This document shows positions 53,086-60,728 of a stretch of 64,000 nt of DNA, one piece after another (position 1 is the stretch's first letter; each line of letters opens with the position of its first letter). The position numbers and the translations under genes are program-made. Location of the stretch: NCBI RefSeq assembly GCF_900106805.1, contig NZ_FNNP01000001.1, positions 1,240,001 through 1,304,000 on the forward strand, given 5' to 3'. Origin of the DNA: Ruegeria halocynthiae (lineage in GTDB: Bacteria; Pseudomonadota; Alphaproteobacteria; Rhodobacterales; Rhodobacteraceae). The notes under the pieces were generated by a model. It saw nothing but the letters and a program-made list of their open reading frames with translations. It was not told the origin of the DNA and searched no databases.

Positions 53086-55524
53086 TTAGACCTCGGTATC
53101 GTCGCTCGAGTAAGTCGAGGTCATCGAACCACCAACCATGGTCGTGTCGACCGAGTTACCAAGCACGTTGGCACCCATGACGATCGATTGGTTGAAGGCT
53201 GATGTATCGACTACCGCAGCCGCCGATGCATAGGACTCACCGTTGACGATACCGTCGCCACCGTTGTTCGAGCCCCAGGTACCGGCGTTTCCACCCGCAC
53301 CACCAGCACCGGAATATGCACCAGATGCTTCACCACCGGTATTCATCGCACCCGTGGTATCGCCGCTGGTTGCAGTACCCATGACCGCGCCGCTGGTTCC
53401 GCCTGCTGCGGTTCCCGCGCCACCGGCACCACCTGCACCTGAGTACGCAGTGCCAGTCGCACTACCCGTACCGGTTGAGGTCGCGTCGTTGTCCGAGTTT
53501 GCTGCGCCACCGTAACCGGCAATCGCTTCGGCAAGACTGTCGGCTGAACCATCGGTGTCAGCAGTCGACCAGACCTGACCCGCACCGCCGTCACCAGCTG
53601 TGTTGGTCGCGTCCGCCGAACCCGCACCGCTACCGGCCGAGCTGGACGTCGGGGTGGTTGTACCACCGGCACCAGCGGTACCATCAGCAGTCGCTGCACC
53701 AGAACCCGAACCCGTGGACATGCCATTGGTCGAGTTGCTTCCGCCATCTCCACCTGAACCGTCTGGGGTCTGGGTATTGTTGGTGGTTCCGTCAATGTCA
53801 CCCGGTGTCTGCGTGATGTCAGGGCCACCGGCCGTTTGATCACCAACACCTTGTGCATTTGCATCTGTATCGACGTAGCCGCCACCTGCACCACCGGTTC
53901 CGGTTCCACCGGCTCCTGGGCCACCAGTACCCGTACCACCAGTACCTGTACCACCGGTACCCGTACCGCCAGAACCCGTACCACCGGTACCTGTACCGCC
54001 AGAACCTGCACCACCAGTACCACCGTCGCCGCCAGTACCGTTCGAGTTTCCAGCAGCTGCTTCTTCTTCAGCTTCCGGTTCTTCTTCCTCGACCACTTTC
54101 AGGAACGGGAAGGCTTCTTCGATAGTGCCGGAGTTTCCACCGATACCGTCTCCACCATTGGCGTTGCCGCCAGATCCGGCACCACCGGAACCCGCGCCAC
54201 CAGAACCTGGACCGCCAGAACCCGGACCGCCAGAACCTGCACCACCAGAGCCAGGACCACCAGAACCGGAGCCGCCAGTACCACTACCGCCATCGGCATC
54301 ATTGTAGCCAAGTGCGCCCGCACCAGCGAGACCCAGACCCAGGTTGCTTCCTGCGGTCGCGCCGTTCGCCTGATTGCTACCAGAGCTCGCGTTATCCGCC
54401 GAACCACTCGTCTGAGCGTTGCCGTCTCCGGCGTCTGCACCCTGTGCGGATGCATCTGTACCGGCCAAACCAAGACCCGCGCCCAATGCGCCGGAAGCCT
54501 GATCGCCACCATTGGCGTTGCCGCTAGCGCTCGAGCCTGACAGACCAAGACCCAGACCAAGACCAAGCGATCCAGCGTCGCCGCCTGCACCACCAGTTCC
54601 TGTTCCGCTTGCGTTCGAGCTACCGGTATTGTTTGCACTCGAGGTACTGTTGGCATTACCGCCATTGCCACCGGTGCTGTCACCATCAGCATGTGAACCA
54701 GACAGGCCTAGACCAAGGCTCGCATTATATGCATCACCCGAACCGGCACCATTGCCACCAGTTGCGTTGGCGTCCGCGCTTCCGGAGTGTCCTCCAAATG
54801 CCAGAGCGGTGCTACCGTGCGTACCGCCTGCGGCGTCACCACCGTAGCTCGTGCCGCCTTGGCCAGACGCGCCGCCATCGGCTTCGGCGTCAATGCCTTC
54901 TTCCGCATGGGCAGAACCACCCGTCGCGTTGCCGCTTTGGGTAAACGTACCACCGTTCGAAACGCTGGCACCGCTCAAGGTGTCATTGTCGTTCAGTGTG
55001 GCGGCCTGGTTGTTGATTGATGAGAAATCATTGCCTGGGCCATCAAGTGAGATATCCAGATTGATGTCATTGCCGGGATCATAGTCCAGGTCATCGCCAG
55101 CAGTAATTACATCACGCGTCGAAGCGTAATCTGAAACATCGACGTCAACCTTGTCGTCGTCGCGCGGAATCCATTCACCGCCGCTAAAGTCGATATCAAC
55201 CGTAGCATTGTTGGTGTTACTGTCGTTGCCACCATTGGTCTGAGAATTAGAGTCGTTACCACCATTGGTGTTGCTGTCGTTACCACCATTGGTGTTGCTG
55301 TCGTTACCACCATTGGTGTTGCTGTCATTCCCACCATTAGTGTTGCTGTCATCGCCACCATTGGTGTTGCTGTCATCGCCCTGCTGCTGTTGCTGTTGCT
55401 GCTGTTGGGCATTGATGTCTTCAGCTTCAACAACCTCTTCTTCGACCTGAGGTTCATCTACCACGGGGTCCTGATCTTCGATGACTTCTTGAACGTCAAT
55501 CATAGGAGTTGATCGTTGTACCAT
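53086..55524 (-). CDS. Giant Gly/Ala/Ser/Thr-rich repeat protein, candidate secreted matrix or surface protein
   Basis: 812 aa from ATG 55524 (GGAAG 5 bases ahead); the longer open frame upstream has an atypical basic, Cys-containing composition and was not used. Layout: an acidic N-terminus with VQEVIEDQDPVVDE; a run of nine Gln at 40-48; seven NDSNTNGG-type repeats (50-105); an Asp-rich linker (110-190); then about 550 residues of Gly, Ala, Ser, Thr and Asn tracts including GSGGPGSGGAGSGG and GTGGTGTGG arrays. The C-terminal 50 residues differ (NQSIVMGANVLGNSVDTT), and their G-x-N-x3-N pattern echoes the repeat of the 648-aa protein. No signal peptide and no RTX motif. First gene of the type I secretion operon. 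Confidence 0.85.
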   Translation of the reverse strand: MVQRSTPMIDVQEVIEDQDPVVDEPQVEEEVVEAEDINAQQQQQQQQQGDDSNTNGGDDSNTNGGNDSNTNGGNDSNTNGGNDSNTNGGNDSNSQTNGGNDSNTNNATVDIDFSGGEWIPRDDDKVDVDVSDYASTRDVITAGDDLDYDPGNDINLDISLDGPGNDFSSINNQAATLNDNDTLSGASVSNGGTFTQSGNATGGSAHAEEGIDAEADGGASGQGGTSYGGDAAGGTHGSTALAFGGHSGSADANATGGNGAGSGDAYNASLGLGLSGSHADGDSTGGNGGNANSTSSANNTGSSNASGTGTGGAGGDAGSLGLGLGLGLSGSSASGNANGGDQASGALGAGLGLAGTDASAQGADAGDGNAQTSGSADNASSGSNQANGATAGSNLGLGLAGAGALGYNDADGGSGTGGSGSGGPGSGGAGSGGPGSGGPGSGGAGSGGAGSGGNANGGDGIGGNSGTIEEAFPFLKVVEEEEPEAEEEAAAGNSNGTGGDGGTGGAGSGGTGTGGTGSGGTGTGGTGTGGTGTGGPGAGGTGTGGAGGGYVDTDANAQGVGDQTAGGPDITQTPGDIDGTTNNTQTPDGSGGDGGSNSTNGMSTGSGSGAATADGTAGAGGTTTPTSSSAGSGAGSADATNTAGDGGAGQVWSTADTDGSADSLAEAIAGYGGAANSDNDATSTGTGSATGTAYSGAGGAGGAGTAAGGTSGAVMGTATSGDTTGAMNTGGEASGAYSGAGGAGGNAGTWGSNNGGDGIVNGESYASAAAVVDTSAFNQSIVMGANVLGNSVDTTMVGGSMTSTYSSDDTEV
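53880..54290 (-). repeat. Short Gly-rich coding repeats (GTGG and GSGG arrays)
   Basis: Two arrays of 9- to 15-base units, about 53890-54030 encoding Gly-Thr-Gly-Gly repeats and about 54165-54285 encoding Gly-(Ser/Pro/Ala)-Gly-Gly repeats. Units vary at third positions, so the protein sequence rather than the DNA is conserved, but length change by slippage is still likely. Confidence 0.7.
55210..55377 (-). repeat. 24-base tandem repeat encoding NDSNTNGG
   Basis: Seven copies of a 24-base unit (one with an inserted Ser-Gln pair), encoding Asn/Asp-Asp-Ser-Asn-Thr-Asn-Gly-Gly. Middle copies are nearly identical at DNA level (TTACCACCATTGGTGTTGCT and similar on the plus strand), which marks recent expansion. 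A Gln-codon run (55378-55407) sits directly beside it. Confidence 0.85.
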
Positions 55525-56137
55525 AATAACTTCCACTTTTACTGAAGCACCGGACCGCCATTCATCTACAAAGCGGTTACTGGCGCGGTTGAAAAAGGCT
55601 TTGCGCACAGAGTGACAAACTGAACACTCGCGCGGCAGTGAAGATCTTCTTTTAGGTTTGCCCCCCTTTCTCGGCCAAGCCGATTCCATAACCACGGAAA
55701 TTTCGCTGAAATACGCGGTCCGTGGGCACGTCAGGTTCAGTACTGCTTCACCAATTGAAGCCTGATCATCGTTGCAGCGAAGGAAGGATGTGCATAGCTG
55801 GCCGAAAGCATTAATTTCGGCAAATATTTGTTTATAAAGTGATTTAATTCAGATTTTGGTCGAATTTACGCCAAACCGGCAATGAAACAATCACATCTAA
55901 AGTATCAGTATTATTAACGTTGCTATTTCATCAGGTTACGCTGAAATCCATGACTCAAAACCTGATCAATAGTTCTAGTACCAACCCCATGAAATTGGAC
56001 CTTTGGTTGCCGAAACTCGTACTTTCAGCTATAGTAGTGCTCTATTTGAACTAAAAAGTTAGTGTTTTGCGCCACCCAAGTTCTGGGCCCGGTTTTAAGA
56101 TTCAGAGGGCGGCGTTTGTATTAGTGGGGGAAGATCA
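55525..56137. promoter_or_regulatory. Long AT-rich divergent control region of the secretion locus
   Basis: 613 bases between the 812-aa gene (minus) and the LuxR gene (plus), the longest gene-free stretch in the window. The part 55800-56060 is clearly more AT-rich than its surroundings (TATTTGTTTATAAAGTGATTTAATT and similar), which is typical of heavily regulated promoters. I could not fix promoter boxes or an operator with confidence, and saw no small gene with a convincing ribosome site. Confidence 0.6.
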
Positions 56138-56899
56138 GTGAATATTTCATTGCAAGATGACGCCCGTGACCAAATTGAATACCCAGAAGAGCTGTCGATC
56201 ATTTTTATCGGCAAAGAGCTGTTCTATTCGAACCAAACCCTGAGAAGCGTTCAAAACGAATTCGGCGTTCGCGCATCGAGGTTCGATTGCCTTGATGACT
56301 TTCTCGCTGAGGCCGAACTCGCCACCTCGGCAGAGCGCATAGTGGTCGTGGACCAGATGATGCTCGAAGATTTTCTGGCGCGGCCTGCAGACTATTCCCG
56401 GATTGCCGAGACAGGTTGCCTGGCGTTTGCCTATCGCAAAAAAAGCCCGGCACGCACGCTGTTCGAACGTTGGGATCGTATGCGCTTTGGTAATATTGGG
56501 TATCTGCCCATGAATGTGGCCCCGGATGTCTGGCGTGCCATATTGCGCCTGCTGATGCACGAAGAGCTGCACCTGCCCTGCTTTCTGGCAGACAGTATGC
56601 CAGTAACCCCAGGCGCGCCGGGCACACCTGTCGAAAAGCTGCCAGCGACCAGAACCCGGTCACCTGAAAAACTGTTGCAATATGCCAAGTTGACACGTCG
56701 GGAAAAACAGGTTCTGCGGCTGGTTTCGCAGGGTAAAAGCAACAAGGGCATTGCGTCAAAGCTGGGAATAACTGAGCACACGGTCAAACTGCATATGCAC
56801 AATGTCTCAGGCAAGATTGATGTAAGCAACCGTACCGAAGCCGCTCATTTCTATTTTGAGGTCGCGCCAAACGAAGCGCGCAGCGCGTCCGTTGGATGA
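56138..56899 (+). CDS. LuxR-family regulator with CsgD-like pseudo-receiver domain
   Basis: 253 aa, GTG start behind a GGGGGAAG stretch. Residues about 18-145 look like a response-regulator fold, but the strand that should carry the acidic pair reads SIIFIGKELF, with no Asp, although VVVDQ (Asp72) sits near the phospho-acceptor position. Phosphorylation is therefore doubtful, as in CsgD/VpsT-type proteins. A Pro-rich linker (155-175) leads to a LuxR helix-turn-helix (184-240): LTRREKQVLRLVSQGKSNKGIASKLG then ITEHTVKLHMHNVSGKI. Divergent from the secretion operon, so it probably controls it (inference). Confidence 0.85.
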   Translation: MNISLQDDARDQIEYPEELSIIFIGKELFYSNQTLRSVQNEFGVRASRFDCLDDFLAEAELATSAERIVVVDQMMLEDFLARPADYSRIAETGCLAFAYRKKSPARTLFERWDRMRFGNIGYLPMNVAPDVWRAILRLLMHEELHLPCFLADSMPVTPGAPGTPVEKLPATRTRSPEKLLQYAKLTRREKQVLRLVSQGKSNKGIASKLGITEHTVKLHMHNVSGKIDVSNRTEAAHFYFEVAPNEARSASVG

Positions 56900-57389
56900 A
56901 GCTTTCGAAACCCGGTTTGACCGGCTCATCTTGCTGGTGGGTCGACTCAACTACATGTGGACGAATACTGAAAGTCTGCTGATCCACCTGATCGCGGGGC
57001 TAACCGGGGCCAACAAGGACGTGGCGGTTATCATTTTCCTAACCCTGAACACGACGCGCGCCCGCATTGATCTGGTCGAACGTCTCGCCAAGATGGAGGG
57101 CCGCCCCCCCGAAATCCGCGATCCGATCCTTGATCATACGCAGCGGCTGTCTCGCCTGTCATCCATTCGGAACAAATACAATCACTGCATCTATTCCTTT
57201 GATCAGGAAAGCGGCAACCCAAAGACCATCCTGATGCGAATTGCCGATCGCAAGACCGACATCAAACTTGGCCGTGAAGACACGGTTGACGACAAGGCCA
57301 TGAAAGAAATCGAGGATGTCGTAGCCCGGCTTTCAAACGCCAACAAAGACATCTGGAAGCTAATAACCCAGTTGGGTTTTCCGGTCTGA
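56892..57389 (+). CDS. Hypothetical helical protein downstream of the LuxR regulator
   Basis: 165 aa if TTG 56892 is the start (8-base overlap with the luxR-type gene); a TTG at 56856 would add 12 residues. All-helical pattern with no membrane span: FDRLILLVGRLNYMWTNTES, then LTLNTTRARIDLVERLAKM and LSRLSSIRNKYNHCIYSFD, ending KEIEDVVARLSNANKDIWKL. The RNxxxH-like RNKYNH suggests a HEPN-like helical fold, but this is weak. Overlap with the regulator gene suggests joint transcription. Confidence 0.65.
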   Translation: MDEAFETRFDRLILLVGRLNYMWTNTESLLIHLIAGLTGANKDVAVIIFLTLNTTRARIDLVERLAKMEGRPPEIRDPILDHTQRLSRLSSIRNKYNHCIYSFDQESGNPKTILMRIADRKTDIKLGREDTVDDKAMKEIEDVVARLSNANKDIWKLITQLGFPV

Positions 57390-57400
57390 GATCTTGCTGG

Positions 57401-57483
57401 TGCGGGCGGTGGGACTCGAACCCACACGGCACTAAGGCCTTCGGATTTTAAGTCCGATATGTCTACCATTCCATCACGCCCGC
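57401..57483 (-). tRNA. tRNA-Leu (anticodon TAA)
   Basis: On the minus strand the acceptor arms GCGGGCG and CGCCCGC pair perfectly, with discriminator A. The D-arm region is GATGGAATGGTAGACAT; the anticodon stem CGGA/TCCG encloses CTTAAAA with anticodon TAA; a long variable arm (GGCCTTAGTGCC) marks a class II tRNA; and the T arm is GTGGG-TTCGAGT-CCCAC. CCA is not encoded. It lies between the hypothetical gene and the catabolic operon. Gene-free 57484-57699 shows nothing else. Confidence 0.97.
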
Positions 57484-57699
57484 ACATCACAGCTCAGTTT
57501 CTTTTCGAACCGCGCCGATGACGTCCGCAAACACTTACAACCAACCAAAACGATTGAAAAGACACTCGTTCATCTGATCCGGAAATGCATGGATGGAATT
57601 GATCATTTCAGTGTCGCGAACCTACCGCAGCAATGCCAAGCTTGACAGCATTCCCGCAATTCGGTCACGACTGCGCAGCATCAGTTCAGGGAGCGAGAG

Positions 57700-58743
57700 A
57701 TGAAAATAGTCGACAACCCGTTTCGAAATGGCTCGAAGTTATCAGATCTGGCACCTTATCCTTCGGTCGAAACAGGTCGACTGGCACAACATCGCTCTTT
57801 TTGTCCCGACTTTGTCGCAACGCCGCTGGCCGATGCGTCAGCGCTTGCGCCTGTCGCAAAACTTTGGGTCAAGGATGAGCGAGGCCGGATGGGTCTCGGG
57901 TCGTTCAAAGCATTGGGCGCAGCTTATGTCATTGCCTGTCAGGCAAATGACATGTCCGACACACCTGACGGCAACACCCTCAAGGGGTACACCTATGTCA
58001 CGGCAAGTGCGGGCAATCATGGGATGAGCATGGCCGCAGGCGCGCGTGTCTTCGGTGCTGACGCGGTGGTCTATATCGCCGAAACCGTACCCGAAAGCTT
58101 TGCCGATCGTCTGCGCGCACAGAACGCGCGGGTGGTCCGGGCTGGCTCGGACTATGCGGCCAGTATGGAAGCCGCCAGTCAGGCGGCGGATCAGAACGGT
58201 TGGACACTGCTCTCGGACAGTTCGTGGGAGGGATACACCGAACTGCCTCACTTGCTGATGGAAGGTTATCTGCAGATGGCCGTCGAAGCGGCCGAGCAAT
58301 GCCCCGAGGCACCAACTCACATCATTCTGCAGGCCGGTGTCGGTGGCATGGCTGGCGCAGTTGCCGCCTATGCGCGTGTTGTCTGGGGTGATGCACCGCG
58401 GATCATCGTTGTCGAACCGACCTCGGCCCCGGCACTGCAGGCCAGCATCGAAGCCGGGCAGTGTGTTTTTGCCGATGGTCCCGACAGCATAATGGGGCGG
58501 CTGGACTGCAAGGAACCTTCGTTGATCGCGCTGAACGGGCTCGCCCGCGATGCCGATCTGTTTCTCACCATGGACGATACAGAGGTGGCCGCGCAGCTTC
58601 CGGTTATGTCGCAGGCGGGATTGGAGACCAGTGCCTCGGGTGGTGCCGGAATTGCTGCTGTACTGGATGACGCGACCCGCAGCGAGCTGGGAATAGGTGC
58701 CAATGACAAAGTGCTCTGTATGCTGACAGAGCAGCCCGCATGA
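57700..58743 (+). CDS. Diaminopropionate ammonia-lyase-like PLP enzyme
   Basis: 347 aa fold-type II PLP protein. QHRSFCPDFVATPLADASALA and VKDERGRMGLGSFKALGAAYV (PLP Lys70) follow the DpaL pattern; TASAGNHGMSMA is the substrate Asn/Gly loop and QAGVGGMAGAVAAY the phosphate-binding Gly loop. DpaL splits 2,3-diaminopropionate into pyruvate and ammonia; E. coli YgeX is about 50 residues longer. Related enzymes act on threonine-like or ectoine-pathway amino acids, so the substrate is open. ATGA overlap with the M24 gene. Confidence 0.85.
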   Translation: MKIVDNPFRNGSKLSDLAPYPSVETGRLAQHRSFCPDFVATPLADASALAPVAKLWVKDERGRMGLGSFKALGAAYVIACQANDMSDTPDGNTLKGYTYVTASAGNHGMSMAAGARVFGADAVVYIAETVPESFADRLRAQNARVVRAGSDYAASMEAASQAADQNGWTLLSDSSWEGYTELPHLLMEGYLQMAVEAAEQCPEAPTHIILQAGVGGMAGAVAAYARVVWGDAPRIIVVEPTSAPALQASIEAGQCVFADGPDSIMGRLDCKEPSLIALNGLARDADLFLTMDDTEVAAQLPVMSQAGLETSASGGAGIAAVLDDATRSELGIGANDKVLCMLTEQPA

Positions 58744-59885
58744 CCGGTTTCACGCCAGAGGAATTCGCGGCGCGCGTTGCGCGTGCGCAGCACCGGATGG
58801 AGGCAAAGGGACTTTCGGCCCTGTTGCTGACCACCGAGCCCGAATTGCGCTATTTCACCGGATATCTCACCCGGTTCTGGGAAAGCCCGACCCGGCCGTG
58901 GTTCCTGATCGTACCAGCCACGGGTAAACCCGTTGCCGTGATCCCCTCAATCGGTGCAGCGCTGATGGCGCAGACATGGATTGATGACATTCGCACCTGG
59001 AGCGCACCCGATCTCGAAGATGACGGGGTGACCCTGCTGGCCGACACGCTAACCGAACTGACCCCCGATGGTGCCGAAATTGGCTGCCCCGACGGTCATG
59101 AGACACATGTACGGATGCCACTGGCTGACCTGAGGCGACTGCAATCCGGCATCGGCGCCCGCCATATATCCGGTGACCACGGCATTCTGCGCGCCCTGCG
59201 CATGGTGAAATCCGACGCCGAGGTTGCCAGAATACGGACCGCGTGCCAGATCGCAGCCCGCGCCTTTGCGCGTGTTCCAGAAATCGCATCGGCGGGGGTG
59301 GCGATTGATCAGGTGTTTCGTCAGTTTCAGATGCTCTGCCTCGAAGAGGGTGCCGACTGGGTTCCATATCTGGCCGGTGGGGCCGAACAGGGCGGATATA
59401 CCGATGTGATCTCTCCTGCAAAACCGACCCCTCTTGTCGCGGGCGACGTGCTGATGCTGGATACCGGCCTTGTCCGCGATGGGTATTTCTGTGACTACGA
59501 CCGCAACTGGTCGGTCGGCCCGGCCAGCGCGGCAGTCCGGGATGCACACGCCAGACTGATCGAAGCTTCAGACGCCGCATTCGATCAAGCCCGACCCGGT
59601 GCAACGGCTTCTCAGTTGTTTCACGCTATGAATACAATCCTGACCGACGGCGGCGTGGGCACAGATGCCGGACGTCTTGGGCACGGGCTGGGCATGTCGC
59701 TGACCGAATGGCCGTCGCTCATTCCCGGTGACCATACGGAATTGCAGGCCGGGATGGTTCTGACGCTCGAACCAGGTGTCGCAGTTAATGGCAAAATCCT
59801 CGTGCATGAGGAAAACATCCTGATCACCGAAGGTGCGCCGGAATTCCTCAGCCCCCGCATCGGACCGGAGATCCCCGAGTTATGA
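58740..59885 (+). CDS. M24-family metallopeptidase-fold hydrolase (Xaa-Pro peptidase/creatinase-like)
   Basis: 381 aa. The N-terminal creatinase-like domain (1-150, LRYFTGYLTRFWESPTRPWF) precedes a pita-bread domain with metal ligands: Asp in MLDTGLVRDGYFCDYDRNW (about 237-255), His in GHGLGMSLTEWPSLI (about 313-327), Glu in LTLEPGVA and Glu in LVHEENILI (about 340-360). Relatives include Xaa-Pro aminopeptidase, creatinase and ectoine hydrolase DoeA, so it may open a C-N bond in a non-peptide substrate. Coupled by ATGA overlaps to both neighbours, which supports a joint pathway. Confidence 0.88.
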   Translation: MTGFTPEEFAARVARAQHRMEAKGLSALLLTTEPELRYFTGYLTRFWESPTRPWFLIVPATGKPVAVIPSIGAALMAQTWIDDIRTWSAPDLEDDGVTLLADTLTELTPDGAEIGCPDGHETHVRMPLADLRRLQSGIGARHISGDHGILRALRMVKSDAEVARIRTACQIAARAFARVPEIASAGVAIDQVFRQFQMLCLEEGADWVPYLAGGAEQGGYTDVISPAKPTPLVAGDVLMLDTGLVRDGYFCDYDRNWSVGPASAAVRDAHARLIEASDAAFDQARPGATASQLFHAMNTILTDGGVGTDAGRLGHGLGMSLTEWPSLIPGDHTELQAGMVLTLEPGVAVNGKILVHEENILITEGAPEFLSPRIGPEIPEL

Positions 59886-60595
59886 ACACCTTGCCCTATA
59901 CGCTTGATCCCGACGATGCCTCTGCGGTGCCGATGGGGTTGATCGTTCTGCAAACCGATGAAACGATCGAACCCGAGTTCCGCACTCTTTTTGTCGATGA
60001 TAAAAGTCCCCTCTATGTCAGCCGTATTCCCAGCGGGTCTGAGGTCAACACCGACACGCTGGCGCAGATGGAAACCGATCTGCCCGCCGCCGCCGATCTG
60101 CTGCCCAAGGCGCGTCCCTACCGCGTGGTGGGTTATGGCTGCACCTCGGCCAGCTCGGTCATCGGGTCGGAACGGGTTGAGCAGATGGTCAAACAGACCT
60201 GCAATGTTCACACCGTAACCAACCCGCTGCGTGCAGCCGCTGCCTGTGCCGAACATCTGGGCGTCTCGAGATTCGCCCTGCTCTCACCTTATATCGAAGA
60301 GGTAAACACCCCTCTCCGGCGCGCGTTTTTCGAACACGGAATCTCGATGGATGTGTTTGGCACGTTCGGCGAATCAGAAGAGGCCAAAGTGGTGCGAATC
60401 TCGAGCGAATCGGTGATCGAAGCCGCATCACGACTGGGTGCGGATAAGGCGGTTGATGCGGTATTTCTGAGCTGTACCAACCTACGGACACTGGATGCAA
60501 TTCCAAGGATCGAAGCACAGATCGGCAAGCCGGTCCTGTCCAGTAACCAGAGTTTGGCCTGGCATATGAGATACCTGAACTTGTCGCAAATCTAA
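59882..60595 (+). CDS. Asp/Glu racemase-superfamily enzyme (maleate isomerase/arylmalonate decarboxylase-like)
   Basis: 237 aa. The two active-site cysteines of the superfamily are in place: GYGCTSASSVIG (about residue 84) and LSCTNLRTLDA (about residue 196). VTNPLRAAAACAEHLGVSRFALLSPYIEEVN resembles maleate isomerases, and the C-terminal SSNQSLAWHMRYL matches the same group. It interconverts isomers of a dicarboxylic or amino acid or decarboxylates a malonate; which one is unknown. Last catabolic gene before the transporter genes (133-base gap). Confidence 0.85.
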   Translation: MNTLPYTLDPDDASAVPMGLIVLQTDETIEPEFRTLFVDDKSPLYVSRIPSGSEVNTDTLAQMETDLPAAADLLPKARPYRVVGYGCTSASSVIGSERVEQMVKQTCNVHTVTNPLRAAAACAEHLGVSRFALLSPYIEEVNTPLRRAFFEHGISMDVFGTFGESEEAKVVRISSESVIEAASRLGADKAVDAVFLSCTNLRTLDAIPRIEAQIGKPVLSSNQSLAWHMRYLNLSQI

Positions 60596-60728
60596 GCAAA
60601 AGTGACGCTATGGACAGCTCATTCGCTTTACTGACTTGCAACCATTTGTTAGCTTCGGCTTCAATGCACGAGAAGATCAATGAAATCTGGATCAACCGGA
60701 TAATCCATTGACGCAACAGGGGGTCTTG

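Noticed and set aside
53836-54540. Long plus-strand open frame of Thr/Arg-rich sequence opposite the Gly-rich protein gene
   Set aside because: It is the complement of a low-complexity GC-rich repeat. Composition is forced by the repeats, there is no ribosome site, and the minus-strand frame runs through the whole region and sits in an operon.
55210-55377. Regular repeat that could be taken for a CRISPR array
   Set aside because: Units of 24 bases are contiguous with no unique spacers and translate as a clean octapeptide repeat within a long open frame.
51011-55524. RTX toxin or haemolysin identity for the two large proteins
   Set aside because: Neither protein contains GGxGxDxUx nonapeptides, and glycine-rich tracts here lack the Asp spacing of calcium-binding repeats.
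55525-55695. 57-residue upstream extension of the 812-aa protein
   Set aside because: It is basic with two Cys, unlike the rest of the protein, whereas ATG 55524 has its own ribosome site followed by a typical acidic start.
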